From the NCBI GenBank assembly GCA_938084835.1, contig CALKER010000002.1:1-64000 (forward strand): 64,000 nt of DNA. The letters run 5' to 3'. Position 1 is the first letter of the stretch; each line of letters opens with the position of its first letter. The position numbers and the translations under genes are program-made. The stretch is from an uncultured Thermoguttaceae bacterium. Its GTDB lineage: Bacteria; Planctomycetota; Planctomycetia; Pirellulales; Thermoguttaceae. Under the pieces are notes generated by a model. That model made no database searches. It worked only from the letters and a program-made list of their open reading frames with translations, and was not told where the DNA came from. Below are positions 28,101 to 37,053 of this stretch, piece after piece.

Positions 28101-28421
28101 GGCGCTAATAAAAACCTTCACTGCCTCGCCTGTGGGCGTGGTGACGATAGGCAGGCGCGCTCCGCTGATTTTTTCGATGGTTTCGCGAAACTCATGCGCC
28201 GCCATGCGAACCATTCGGGGAGGGTGCTCGGCAATTACTATCTCCGCCCTTGGCTGGCCATTCTCAACGAGCAGCAAATCGTCCGCTCGCTGCTTGCTAG
28301 GTTCGTCTCCAAGGAGATCACCCGCGTGTGCCAGGTTATCGTAAGCCGAAATGAGATTTTCCCCCGCGAAGAACAAACTTGCTCCAATTAATACCGCAAG
28401 CTTTGGCCGAAAGCATCTCAT
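25119..28421 (-). CDS. Secreted DUF4838 protein with alpha-glucuronidase-like N-terminus and CBM9-like domain
   Basis: 1100 residues; GGAGAG precedes the ATG and residues 1-27 are a signal peptide. Residues ~60-200 resemble the N-terminal domain of alpha-glucuronidase/hexosaminidase-type enzymes (IVIAEHPPRMVRMAAHEFRE). Residues ~230-560 are the DUF4838 core (GVRWYLPGELGEVLPSMKTI, HPDWFAIYGGKR, CQLCYSN, ICQCEKCRGKD with a Cys cluster). Residues ~640-870 match a family-9-type carbohydrate-binding fold (IVIDGKLDEAYWQNCPVA, DVVEILIATE). The last ~200 residues are helical, TPR-like (AEEYQALQGIARILTRQGQF). Probably a polysaccharide-acting enzyme outside the cytoplasm; substrate unknown. Isolated, flanked by pseudogenes. 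Confidence 0.85.
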   Translation of the reverse strand: MRCFRPKLAVLIGASLFFAGENLISAYDNLAHAGDLLGDEPSKQRADDLLLVENGQPRAEIVIAEHPPRMVRMAAHEFRETIEKISGARLPIVTTPTGEAVKVFISASPHNPIKPDGLPYGAYRIVTGPDWLALVGEDSDFEPIPPFAHSNSDIPRAQAEWEKIIGAPYGMPNPLLYKHRLRLPGDTGKPDGAVTEKNETFEIWGLDERGSCNAVCGFLRKLGVRWYLPGELGEVLPSMKTIRVPPMNETERPDFLLRQFNFRFGVVRMDTARWVMRLGLRNDERFLIAHGMATMTNRQAVFDAHPDWFAIYGGKRDFRPGDSMCQLCYSNEELFQETVRWARAILDTYPVETVSIMPPDGYTAICQCEKCRGKDTPERGERGRLSDYVWDFVNRVAREVAKTHPRAKVLNCAYGTYTLPPLKIDKLEPNVLVCIVGGRRPFNRGGPKGEGEAAPEALRAAWTKKTDNPLLIFENYPFTDRGWYLPAFDARTLGETVNATKGISQGEDVWLSVGPDFDKKDIGFNHFLVYFTARAYWGGKEYDPEAELREYCRLFYGPAEQEMLAFFDYCAAHWREMETDPVKIEAALALFEKAKAKVEASTESIYRRRVALIDDYLKGLRMKLAQLHQKRGPVPVVRLVGEASEIVIDGKLDEAYWQNCPVAATGRLRELQTGAEPVFATTFKTGWQGNSVVFAIRCEERAGQIPRSLTESPNPPHSENKPVTTSTRNDDPAIWYGDVVEILIATESHSYYQIAISPAGHVADLDRQAPQGQWFAWDSKAEVATHIADDHWTVEVRLPVTQDETDPLHQIVGRKPTQSLPWFINICRQRIRPSGAEYSAFSPTGLATFHQPLKFAYFYAGRFHEFEFDPEVTDFALEFQAAMRQRKADLFLTLAQGKVTDFQKSAALEQAARYDVAAAPAIIPQIPIEAVRKAALMHYLLAVSKPQELIARFTAEDFTQWPFWKRGEGFHARGQAYFLSKDGQKAEQDLLAALQWTSQPRTRDAILLVLAQNREENLRDDKAALVAYQLIIEGRESIGSAEEYQALQGIARILTRQGQFKQALEILNRAQPEKLQGTWRQRILSSIQEVKQAEKQATRP

Positions 28422-29115
28422 GGCTTCTCTCCGTGGGATGGGTCCGCACTCGGGCGAAACTAACCTTACCTTACTTGAATTTCGTGCGGATTTCTACTGA
28501 GGAGTTCGCGCGGATTCTCTCCGAAACCTCCGGGCACGGTCTGTAAGACCTTTGGAAGGTTAAAGAGTCAAGGTTTTCGACGTCTGTCCTGTGTTCCCAC
28601 CGATCGCACTTACTTTGAGAAGGGATTGCGACTCGGGAATGTCGAGCCCAGTGGCTTTGGGCGGTCCAAAGTCTTCTCTTGGCTCCACAGCTAGTTAGGC
28701 CTCGGCTGGGATCTCAGATATCCCACAGGACCTGTAACTTTTTGGCTGGATGTTGTAGCAAGCTATTCCCGCGTGGGCAGGTATTCGGGGCATTTAACAG
28801 TGCCCCGCGGAAAAACGGAAAAGCTATTCCCGCGTTCGCAGGGATCTCGACCTTTTTGGGAGTTCGGCTCACGGCACTCCCCCATACGCGGAAATGTGGA
28901 TCGCAGTCGCTTTCGCTCCAGGAGGGAAGTGTACTTCGCTCGGCTCGGATGTTACGCCTTTTTTCATGCCGCACCAGGGGGAACTTCAAAAATGGCTGGG
29001 ACAAGATTGGGGCGCCCCAGTGATTGCGAGCTACGGCTATTTTGTCAAAAGCGCCGGCTCTTGAGGGGTTTTTGTGCTAGAACTTTCACCCGGAACAGGC
29101 GAGGTTGGGGAAGCA
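28422..29115. other. Gap with a pair of REP-like repeats
   Basis: Upstream region of the DUF4838 gene. AGCTATTCCCGCG occurs at 28760-28772 and again at 28822-28834, 62 bp apart, each followed by a G/C-rich GCAGG. No gene seen. Confidence 0.4.
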
Positions 29116-29810
29116 TTAAACAGGCTGCGGTGCCCGCAAGTCTTGAAAGCGGATCTCTGCGGGCCGCAAGGGGCTAACATTCGCGCGGTAAAAATCAATC
29201 CAAGCTTGTGGACTCAGCCAAAGGATGGCAGCACCCAAGGTAATGAGGCCAGGCCGACATATTTGCCGTCGAACTAGCACCACTACAGCCAAGGCGCTCA
29301 GGGCTGCGGCTGCCAGGTAAAGCTGCGTAGGGTGCACCGCCTGCGGTCCGATAAAAATTGCCGGAAAACTGCAGGGATGTGGTAGAGGTAAGCCGGACTG
29401 CAGCGAGGAAACCGCACATCGGTTTATTTGCCAAACCAGCAACCTGGCCCATAACAGCCCAAACGTACCAGTGCCATGGCAAGGGCAACAGCCGGGGTTA
29501 TCCGATCGTTCATTTCCCACGGGTCTCGGGCTAGCATTCAGCTAACGGCTCATCTAATCCCTATCCCCATGACGAGACCACAGGGCAAATAGAAACATGC
29601 AAAATCAACAAGGAGTAGCGTTTGCCACATTGGCACACTCTCGGTCGGAGCTTACAGGACGTGGCTCAATCGGGCGCCGAACAAAAATGCACGTACAAAC
29701 GTTAACACGTAGGAGGTGCCCAGCGAAATGCCGAAACAGTGGCGAGGCGTTTCCCACCAGGACAGAAAGCAAAATTCGGCCAATCCCGTAATGAAGAGGA
29801 TGATATACTT
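29116..29810 (-). pseudogene. Prolipoprotein diacylglyceryl transferase (lgt-like) pseudogene
   Basis: Minus-strand frames together recreate an Lgt-like protein. The N-terminal part is IILFITGLAEFCFLSWW...FVRAFLFGARLSHVL, like the family's GARL segment. Next comes DRITPAVALAMALVRLGCYG and PGCWFGK, then TAA, TDVRFP and SPAYLY, matching the R-x-G-C...GC.FGKPTD signature. In a third frame follows IFIGPQAVHPTQLY, the family's HP-x-QLY motif, and a membrane segment with WIDFYRAN. At least one nonsense codon and two frame changes are present. Lgt is normally essential, so either another copy exists or this was a paralogue. Confidence 0.7.
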
Positions 29811-30790
29811 TCGTACAGTATCATCCCTATTCTTTGAAATCGTCAAAGTGTGGGATACAGGGGGGATAACCTCTTCTCTCCCTGAGCCGGCCCATTTCCC
29901 GAGCCGACCTCTTTCCCACAAAGCACAGTTGGACGCTGGCCACCCTCGTTTGCCAGCAGTACAGAAAAAGGCCTTTGCCATGGGACCAATGGATGGGCCT
30001 TATGGGTTGTCTGGGGAGGAGCTTTTTGAGAGACGCTCGAGGAGCACTTAATCGTGGCTCGGCCTTCGAACAGCGGGGCCAGCTTTTTTCAAGTTGTTGT
30101 CCTTGGAGCGATTTTTCCGGCGTAAGTTCCGCGAGCAATCGACCTGACGTGGGGCTGGGGGCTTCGCAATCCATCCGCATTCGGAGTTGGACCTTCTCGA
30201 TCTGTTGGCCTCGTAGGGGCGGCTGGTTTTCTGCCGAAACGTTGCATTCTTTGATCACCAGGCGGCCGATCCAACGGCCCGCCACCTTTGTCGGGACAAT
30301 GAACTTAATCGTCATGATGGGACAAGCGTGTAACTCCTTTCCCTCGATATAAACGGTGCGCTAAGTTTGGACGGCGTACTCACCGGGATGTTGCACTTTT
30401 GGCATTGCTGCTCCGGCGGATCGGCGCGCCGCTCTTTGGTTTCTGGTGTGCCATCGGGTCCGGTCCAGAGGTCTTTGACCAAGATTGTTAGCCGATCGGG
30501 CGGATCGGAGATTTACCCTGCCAGTTGGCGGACCTGGTCGACCGCCTTGGGCAGCGGGTCGCTCGTGCGGAGGATATCGGTGATCTTGTCGGCGCCGCCG
30601 CGGAAACCTTCCTTCGGAGCCATCTGCCATACCACCTGGGGCGGTTGTTTGCCTAATTGATCCAGCGTGCTGAAAGACTTCCACGATGTTTTTCTCGCCA
30701 GAGTGCAGTAATTCTTGGGCGGACCTGAGCGAATAACTGATCGGGATCGTCGCCTCGGAAGGTCCTGGAGGATCGGTCGTTGGCCACACT
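29811..30790 (-). pseudogene. Unidentified decayed coding sequence
   Basis: On the minus strand, between about 30690 and 30361, one frame reads STLDQLGKQPPQVVWQMAPK, GFRGGADKITDILRTSDPLP and KAVDQVRQLAG, then TAA, then ISDPPDRLTILVKDLWTGPD and CQKCNIPVSTPSKL. The codon usage is protein-like and only a stop interrupts it. Another stretch near 30310-30110 (TIKFIVPTKVAGRWIGRLVI) also looks formerly coding. No family recognised. Confidence 0.45.
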
Positions 30791-31950
30791 ATTTAGGGCG
30801 GATTTTTTTGAGGAAGGCGTCAAGTCCGGCTTGGGTGTTCCAGGGTACTCCCGCGTGATCGAGTTGTTCGCGAAGCCGGTCCCGGCCCACATGATCACAG
30901 GCCTGCGGCCCGGAGACGCCGCCCTGGCCATGCAGACTGCCCAAGACGAGGAAGACTTTTCCCAGCTATTGGGCTTCGGATTGGATTCTCTCAATCTCAT
31001 GGAGTATACGATTGCGTGTCAGCTTTTTACCACAGGGGTTGAGAAATGGTTCGGTAAAGACATTCGGGTCGGGCGGGGATGAGGAAGCTTTGATCGCACT
31101 CTGGATGAAGACTCGGTACTCCTTCCAAGCTTGGCTAGCGGCTTGCCAACAAATGGCGCCAATCGGCACCAGCGGGTCGGCATCACCCTGAATGCCAAAG
31201 ATAGGAGATGAGATTGCTGGGGTGAGAAGCTGCGGCGACTGGCCCGGCTAACCCGCCAATAACAGGGGCCATGCCGGCAAAGAGGTCCGCTGCTATGGCA
31301 GCCAGATAATGGCAGAAAATCCCCCGTTGGAGCCGCCGGTGGCAAAGATGCAAGAGCGGTCAATACGATAGATTTTGTTCAGTTTATTAGCAATAGCCTG
31401 CACAAACTAATTATCGTTTACACCTTCTTGTTGGGAGGTGATCCGGGGGTGGTGCGTCCCTCATTCCAGTGACTGTTCTTGGCGGAAGGACAGGCGGCCA
31501 GGATATGCTCCATGACCACCAGTTTGCCGAAAGGGGCCCGGATGAGCATGTTTTCGTTGCGTCCGCCCCCACCGCGTGGAAGACAAACAGCACGGAGAGC
31601 TTTCCCTTAGGCGATCGCAGTGCCTGCACGATGAGCGATCGGTCCCGACTGTCGACCACCAGGCTGTAAGTCGGCTGGCTCACGCCGGGCGGTGGCGGCA
31701 GGTCGAGCCCCTGCGCCAACAGCCCGCCTACCGTTGGAATGCGAAAGCCCACCTGAAGGGCCCCAAGGGGCGTCTTGCCTTCATGGTTTGTGTCGCTCAA
31801 GGTGGGCAGTCCTCCAAAGCGGGCAGACGTTTTCATTCCCTCGGTAAAAAGCCTGCCACCGCCATTCCGCTCAAGCCGCTTCGGGTGGTCAACAGGGCCA
31901 AGACTTTCTTGCGCGACGAGCGTCAAGCTAGTCACAAGGACCGGCAAGCC
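30791..31950 (-). pseudogene. PHB-depolymerase/feruloyl-esterase-like pseudogene
   Basis: Minus-strand frames assemble an alpha/beta hydrolase: LIVQALRSPKGKLSVLFVFH as the first core strand, a frameshift to MLIRAPFGKLVVMEHILAAC, stops, then FVQAIANKLNKIYRIDRSCI and FATGGSNGGF containing the G-x-S-x-G nucleophile elbow. A further frame has VIGGLAGPVAAASHP, then IFGIQGDADPLVP with the catalytic Asp. A remote tail reads LREQLDHAGVPWNTQAGLDA and FLKKIRPK before a stop at about 30795. At least three frame changes and two stops are present. The upstream part (LSDTNHEGKTPLGALQ) recalls an EF-hand-like linker. Family placement moderate; inactivation clear. Confidence 0.65.
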
Positions 31951-32955
31951 AATATTCTTCGCTTTCGTTGGCCTTTGCCTTTCCTTTGGGCTTGGATAAT
32001 CCGCGAAGGGCTTCGGTACGGGTTTTTCCCGGACCGCTACAATACCAGATGGCCGTTATTAGCCCGGCCGGTTGGGAAGTAAATTTCTGATAGATCGATA
32101 TCGACTTCAGTTGAATTTGCTGAAGGGGACTATTAACTTGACATGCAGACGGGGACTCATTCGCTTCCTCTGTCCCACAAAAAGGACGGAAGTTTTCTGG
32201 GAATGGCCCTAGTATCCACTTCAGTCGCCAGACGCTGCCAGCGCCGGCTTTAGTTCTCGGGGCGATGTAACCCGGGATGACGAATCTGGCAATTACTTGT
32301 CCTTTGAAGTAGAGGACGACGGACAGCTCTCGGAAAAGGCCTCTTGCCACTTCATTTGCGAAGACATGCGCTGCGAAGCCCGTTTTTGTGCAGACCCCGA
32401 CTGTTTTCGGGGATCTGCTGTCCTTAGTTTCTGATCATCAGAGAACGGAAGGGTGAGTTCGGGTTTTAGCTTGAGGTTGGGCCGGCCGGGGCTAGGGCCC
32501 GCGTAAGTCCAGCGCGTTAGGGTCCGTGATGTTCGCAAGTGTGATTTTTCCATCTGTGCTTTTAGCGCCAAAGAAAGGACACAATCGACAAACTCCCTTT
32601 AGGCAAGATTCTCCCGCAAGTTCCGGGGCGCTATTGGAGCCGGGCCAGCTCAGCCGACGCCAAACGGAAGTCTGCTGCAAGTGTACGGGTGGCATCGGAT
32701 TTCGGAGTAAAGCCCTTGTGGGAAAGACCCCGGCCGGAGAATCGGGCGGAGATTTTGGGAAGGGAGGGATCCACAACGTGCGGTTCCTCGGCGGGCGCAT
32801 ATCGATTGCTCCCGTTGTGTCGCGTGGAAGCAGCTTGTCGGCGGCGGACCTTCGAGGACAATGTGCTTTTGTACGCGAGGCCTGCTCCTTTTATTAAGGT
32901 GGCAGGATGGGATGTTCGCGATTCGACATGATCACGAAAAGGGAGGAGATTTGCG
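31951..32955. other. Decayed sequence upstream of cutA
   Basis: Minus-strand fragments look formerly coding (for example KGQVIARFVIPGYIAPRTKA near 32290 and STDGKITLANITDPNALDLR near 32530), but frames change and no family is recognised. The last ~100 bp should hold the cutA promoter. Confidence 0.35.
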
Positions 32956-33288
32956 GTGTCTACAGGTTACATCCAGGTGATGACCACGGTGGATCGGCGC
33001 GATGTGGCGGAACAGATCGCGCGGGAGGCAGTGGGTCGCTTCTTGGCGGCATGTGTGCAGGTTGTGGGACCCATCCGCAGTATATATCGCTGGCAGGGTG
33101 TGGTCGAGGAAGCGGATGAATGGCTGTGCTTAATGAAAACCCGGGGAGAACTCTTGGAGGAAGTTATCGGCTTTATTCGTAGTATTCATCCGTATGAGGT
33201 GCCGGAGATCCTTGCTTTGCCTGTGGTGGGGGGCCATCCAGATTATCTCCGTTGGTTGGAAGTGGAAACCAAAGCGCCGCCTCGCTGA
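32956..33288 (+). CDS. cutA: CutA1 divalent-cation tolerance protein
   Basis: 110 residues, the usual size. GTG start with GGAGGAG upstream. The CutA ferredoxin-like fold is recognisable: YIQVMTTVDRRDVAEQIARE, FLAACVQVVGPIRSIYRWQG, WLCLMKTRGELLEEVIGFIR and HPYEVPEILALPVVGGHPDY, ending in a W-L-E strand. CutA forms trimers and binds copper or other divalent ions; its exact role is debated. Convergent with argS; alone in its transcript as far as seen. Confidence 0.93.
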   Translation: MSTGYIQVMTTVDRRDVAEQIAREAVGRFLAACVQVVGPIRSIYRWQGVVEEADEWLCLMKTRGELLEEVIGFIRSIHPYEVPEILALPVVGGHPDYLRWLEVETKAPPR

Positions 33289-33482
33289 AATCTGCATTAG
33301 TTACGGGGCGAAATCGGAGGGGAGGGTTGCGGCCGCGCCCACGTGTTTCCGCCCACCCCCGATTTTTGGCCCCGGGGGAAAGGCGCGCACCCTGTGGAAG
33401 GCAAGACAACTCCTGAGGAAGCGATCCGATGTGCCAGCCCGTGGAGGAGCGAAGTGGCTTAGCGTTTGCCGGCACCGACGTT

Positions 33483-35219
33483 CTACATCCTGTCGACAAC
33501 TTGAATGCCAAGAAGCTCTAAGCCCTTTTGGATCGTCCGCGCGGTGAGGTCGCATAGAAGCAGCCGGCTTTGGCGCAAACTGGGTGTGTCGGCTTGGAGC
33601 ACAGGGCAGGTTTCGTAGAAGCTCGAGTATTTGGTGGCCAGCTCGAAAAGGTAATTGGTGAGCTGATTAGGGCGAAAATCCTCAAGCGCCAAATCGATGG
33701 CCTCGGCAAAGCGGAGGATTTCCAGTCCCAAGCTGCGTTCGGCCGGGGTTGCCAGAACAATCGCTCCGTCGCTGAGGCGGAGTTCCTCCGGCGAAAGCCC
33801 TGCCCGGGCGAAGATGCTTCGGACCCTTGCATAGGCATACTGCATGTAAGCGCCGGTATTGCCGTTCATGGCCAACATCTTGTCGAAACTAAACACGTAG
33901 TCACTGGTGCGATTCTGGGACAGATCGGCATATTTGAGTGCCCCGATTCCGACCACTTCGGCGATCCGCGCGCGCTCCTCTTGGGAGAGTTCCGGTCCGT
34001 TGGGTTTAGCATCGTCGTTGGCATCTACGATCTTTCGCGCCCGGGCGACTGCCTCGTCCAGGAGCGACTCCAGGGAAACTACATCACCGGCGCGGGTGCG
34101 GAAGGGTCGACCATCCTCGCCTAAGACCGTCCCGAAGCTGACATGGACCAGCTTGACCTTGTCGAACCCCAGGAGCCGGGCCGCCGCAAAAAGTTGCTCA
34201 AAGTGAAGACTTTGCCGATGGTCAACCACGTAGAGGATCCAGTCCGGCTGCCAGGTCTCCATCCGGTAGATGAGGGTGGCCAAGTCGGTAGTGGCGTAGA
34301 GGAACGCCCCATCGCGTTTGCGAATAATCATCGGAGCCTTAAAGCCCTCGAGAAAAATGCAGATAGCCCCGTCACTCTCCCGGGCGATCCCGCGACGAAG
34401 TAAATCCTCCACTAGAGCTGGCAGCCGATCGTGGTAGAAGCTTTCCCCCAGGGTGTAATCGAAAGAGACACCAAGGCGACGGTAGATGGCCTCGATCTCC
34501 TGAAGACAGATCGGCATAAACTTTTGCCACAGACTGCGATTGTCGGGATCGCCAGCATGCAGCTTTGCGGTCTCAGCTAAGACGGCTTTGTTGACGGCGG
34601 GGTCTTTTTCGGCAAGCTCGTTGACCAGGCGGTATAAGCGGGCCAATTCTCCTACGGGATCCTGCCGAAAATTTTCTTCGTCCACAAAATGGCGCCATCC
34701 ATAGATGATCATCCCAAATTGGGTGCCCCAATCACCTAAGTGATTGTCGCTAATGACCTGATGCCCAACGAACCGCAGGGTACGGCAGATACTGTCGCCG
34801 ATCACCGTGGAGCGAATATGTCCCACGTGCATCGGTTTGGCTACATTGGGAGCGGAGTAGTCCACTACGAAAGTTTGCGGGCTGGCACAAAGGGGGATGC
34901 CCAATCGCGGATCGTGCACGGCCTGGGTTAAGCGCCTTTCCAGAAGATCATCGCGAAGGCGCATGTTGATAAAGCCTGGGCCGGCGACTTCCACCTGATG
35001 GCACAGATCGTCCAGCTGCGCGCGTCGAATCAGTTCCTGCGCCAACTGTCGCGGAGAGGTAGCAAAACGCTTAGCCAAACACAAGGCCAGGTTGGCTTGA
35101 TAATCCCCAAATCGGGGCGATTGTGCCGGGCGTACCTGATCCAACCACCGATGAGGATCTTCTCCCAAGGAATTCACAGCGGCTGCGAACCGCTCCCGAA
35201 GCTCCGCCAGAAGACTCAT
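33483..35219 (-). CDS. argS: Arginyl-tRNA synthetase
   Basis: 578 residues. Charges tRNA-Arg with arginine. The N-terminal ~110 residues are the tRNA D-loop-recognising domain. The class I HIGH motif appears as NVAKPMHVGHIRSTVIGDS (near residue 133). DWGTQFGMIIYGW follows, then YATTDLATLIYRM and KLVHVSFGTVLGEDGRPFRT in the KMSKS-equivalent loop, as usual for ArgRS without a strict KMSKS. The C-terminal anticodon-binding helices contain YMQYAYARVRSIF. AAGGAG precedes the ATG. It begins 12 bp after the rsfS stop, so the two are almost certainly co-transcribed. Confidence 0.97.
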   Translation of the reverse strand: MSLLAELRERFAAAVNSLGEDPHRWLDQVRPAQSPRFGDYQANLALCLAKRFATSPRQLAQELIRRAQLDDLCHQVEVAGPGFINMRLRDDLLERRLTQAVHDPRLGIPLCASPQTFVVDYSAPNVAKPMHVGHIRSTVIGDSICRTLRFVGHQVISDNHLGDWGTQFGMIIYGWRHFVDEENFRQDPVGELARLYRLVNELAEKDPAVNKAVLAETAKLHAGDPDNRSLWQKFMPICLQEIEAIYRRLGVSFDYTLGESFYHDRLPALVEDLLRRGIARESDGAICIFLEGFKAPMIIRKRDGAFLYATTDLATLIYRMETWQPDWILYVVDHRQSLHFEQLFAAARLLGFDKVKLVHVSFGTVLGEDGRPFRTRAGDVVSLESLLDEAVARARKIVDANDDAKPNGPELSQEERARIAEVVGIGALKYADLSQNRTSDYVFSFDKMLAMNGNTGAYMQYAYARVRSIFARAGLSPEELRLSDGAIVLATPAERSLGLEILRFAEAIDLALEDFRPNQLTNYLFELATKYSSFYETCPVLQADTPSLRQSRLLLCDLTARTIQKGLELLGIQVVDRM

Positions 35220-35231
35220 CCACAGCTCCTT

Positions 35232-35651
35232 TCACGATCCCTCTGCGGGGAAATCCCCCGGCATTCGGAGTGTGAGCCCGTCGGGCGGGATGGGTTCAAA
35301 AGGCACTGTAGGGGCATCGCTCCAAAGATCTTCCAATGCGTAATAAGCACGAGCCTCCGGCTCGAACAGGTGCACAATGACATCGCCGTAATCGATCAGG
35401 ATCCAGCGGCTGTCGGCCTCTCCCTCAATTCCTAAGCGGATGGCCGACGTCTGCTGTGTTAACACGCGGTCAATTTCGTCGGCCATGGCCCGCAGCTGAC
35501 GCCCACTGGTACCGGAGGCGATGACAAAGTAGTCGAAAAGATCGCTTACCTCGCGCATGTCGAGGATCACGATTTGTTGACCACGGCAATCGGCTGCCGC
35601 TTGGGCTGCAAGCAGAGCCCGACGACGAGACAGGTTTTCATCTTGAACCAC
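35232..35651 (-). CDS. rsfS: Ribosomal silencing factor RsfS (Iojap family)
   Basis: 139 residues from a GTG at 35649-35651, which is preceded by AGGAGG; a longer frame to 35687 has no such site. RsfS binds uL14 and blocks subunit joining under starvation. Family core seen: GQQIVILDMREVSDLFDYFV, IASGTSGRQLRAMADEI, GEADSRWILIDYGDVIVHLF and EPEARAYYALEDLW. The C-terminal ~25 residues are an extension with Pro-rich sequence. First gene of an rsfS-argS pair. Confidence 0.93.
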   Translation of the reverse strand: MVQDENLSRRRALLAAQAAADCRGQQIVILDMREVSDLFDYFVIASGTSGRQLRAMADEIDRVLTQQTSAIRLGIEGEADSRWILIDYGDVIVHLFEPEARAYYALEDLWSDAPTVPFEPIPPDGLTLRMPGDFPAEGS

Positions 35652-37053
35652 TGCACCTCCTGCCGGTCGCCTAAGCTGAGGCGCCACGCTCGGATTCTCC
35701 TTCCCCTCGGTGGATCATGCTACAGGGTTTCTCCCGCCCTCAACCAATTGCAACGCTCATTAATATTCATTGGCAACTAGATTGGTATAAATTTACGTTT
35801 ATCCTCCCCGGAAAGTCTTCTGCTCGATTTAAGACTTGGAATCGTCTACAGCCGAGATCGTGCCTAACTTTCTGAAACCTCTGCCCGAAAGATTTTTGTC
35901 AACATCTAAGCCACAAAGCACCTGACGCACGCTTTAAAAATGGAAATTTGGGCATTTTTCGCACCAGTTTGATCAATGTCGTCGAACTTCCGGTGCCCGG
36001 AAACTTCTTGCCAGTGGGTTATTTTTTCGCACTCCAACCACCAAGCTTTCCTGAGTGCCGCAGTCCCCGATGGCTGTCACCGCGAACCCCAGGGCTTTAA
36101 CACCCATAATGCGGGGCAGCAAAATTGCTGATTGTTACCTTGTATGACGCAGCCTGGTCCCGCAACTTTAAGGGACCCGGGACCCTCGTGCAGGACCCCT
36201 CAGGTTAGCAATGGGCCAAGTGATCCCGTAAAGCTAGTTTAGCGAGACCTTGTAAAGTCTCCCGACAGTTTGATTTTAGTCACTGAGGGCTTTTTGGGAA
36301 AGCAAAGAAGCCGGATCGGAGAGCTTTCCGGCAGGGTTAGCTGCGAAGACGGGCCTACAGTGTGGCAGAAAAAAACCGACCGCTCGCCGATCTGCGGGGC
36401 GCGATCGAACGAGCGGTCGGCGGAGGTGGCGCTCGCTAGGGGGTGGCTAGCGAGCTGGGCAGGGAGGGTAGTACAGGGGCAGGGTCTGGTACGGGGCTTT
36501 GCCTCGTCCACATTCGTTTATACCCACAACAATCGGCAACGTCAAGAGCCCGCCCGCAAAAATTCCCGCGCAACCTCACTCCGCGAACATACTGGCTCAT
36601 TTCGAATGCATCTATCAGCAAGCCAAGGATCCCCGCTCGGCTCGCAATTTAACACCACACAGAAAGGTGCCTCAAAGCGGGCCACTTGCGAGCCAAGAAC
36701 GTTTGCCCCTTCGTGTAGCCTCCGATTCCTCGGTGGCGAACCGCTCTCGCCCACTTCTGTTTGCCCTTTTGGCGGATCCGGAGGCCCACCCGGGACCTTT
36801 TCGCTAGGTCGCCAGCTTCCCATCCCCAGTTACTAAGGGAGTAGGAGGGCGAAGGCCGGAAAACTCTGGCCTTGCGTACGGGCCGGGGAGCTTCCCTCCG
36901 GGCGCACTTGCCTATGGAGCTAGTCGCAATCTGCTGCCCGCGGGCGTCAATTGTCGAGTCGCTTAACGATATCCCCTCGCTGGACAATTCGAGGAACTAG
37001 TCGCGCTCCGGTCGACGTGCGGCAATTCACGCGCCGATTTCGGAGTGCCTACC
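35652..37053. other. Long gap between rsfS and hppA
   Basis: About 1.4 kb downstream of hppA. An open plus-strand frame at 36270-36836 lacks a ribosome binding site and overlaps the terminator hairpin, so it is not called. The only clear signal is the minus-strand terminator at 36369-36420. Confidence 0.35.
36369..36420 (-). terminator. Rho-independent terminator (minus strand)
   Basis: Perfect 11-bp arms CCGACCGCTCG (36376-36386) and CGAGCGGTCGG (36410-36420), loop of 23 bases. Read on the minus strand the stem is followed by a T-run (the plus strand has seven A at 36369-36375). It lies 630 bp after the hppA stop, so it may end an hppA read-through transcript or an unseen small RNA. Confidence 0.7.

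Noticed and set aside
36270..36836. 188-codon plus-strand gene
   Set aside because: No ribosome binding site, no family likeness, and it overlaps a strong minus-strand terminator.
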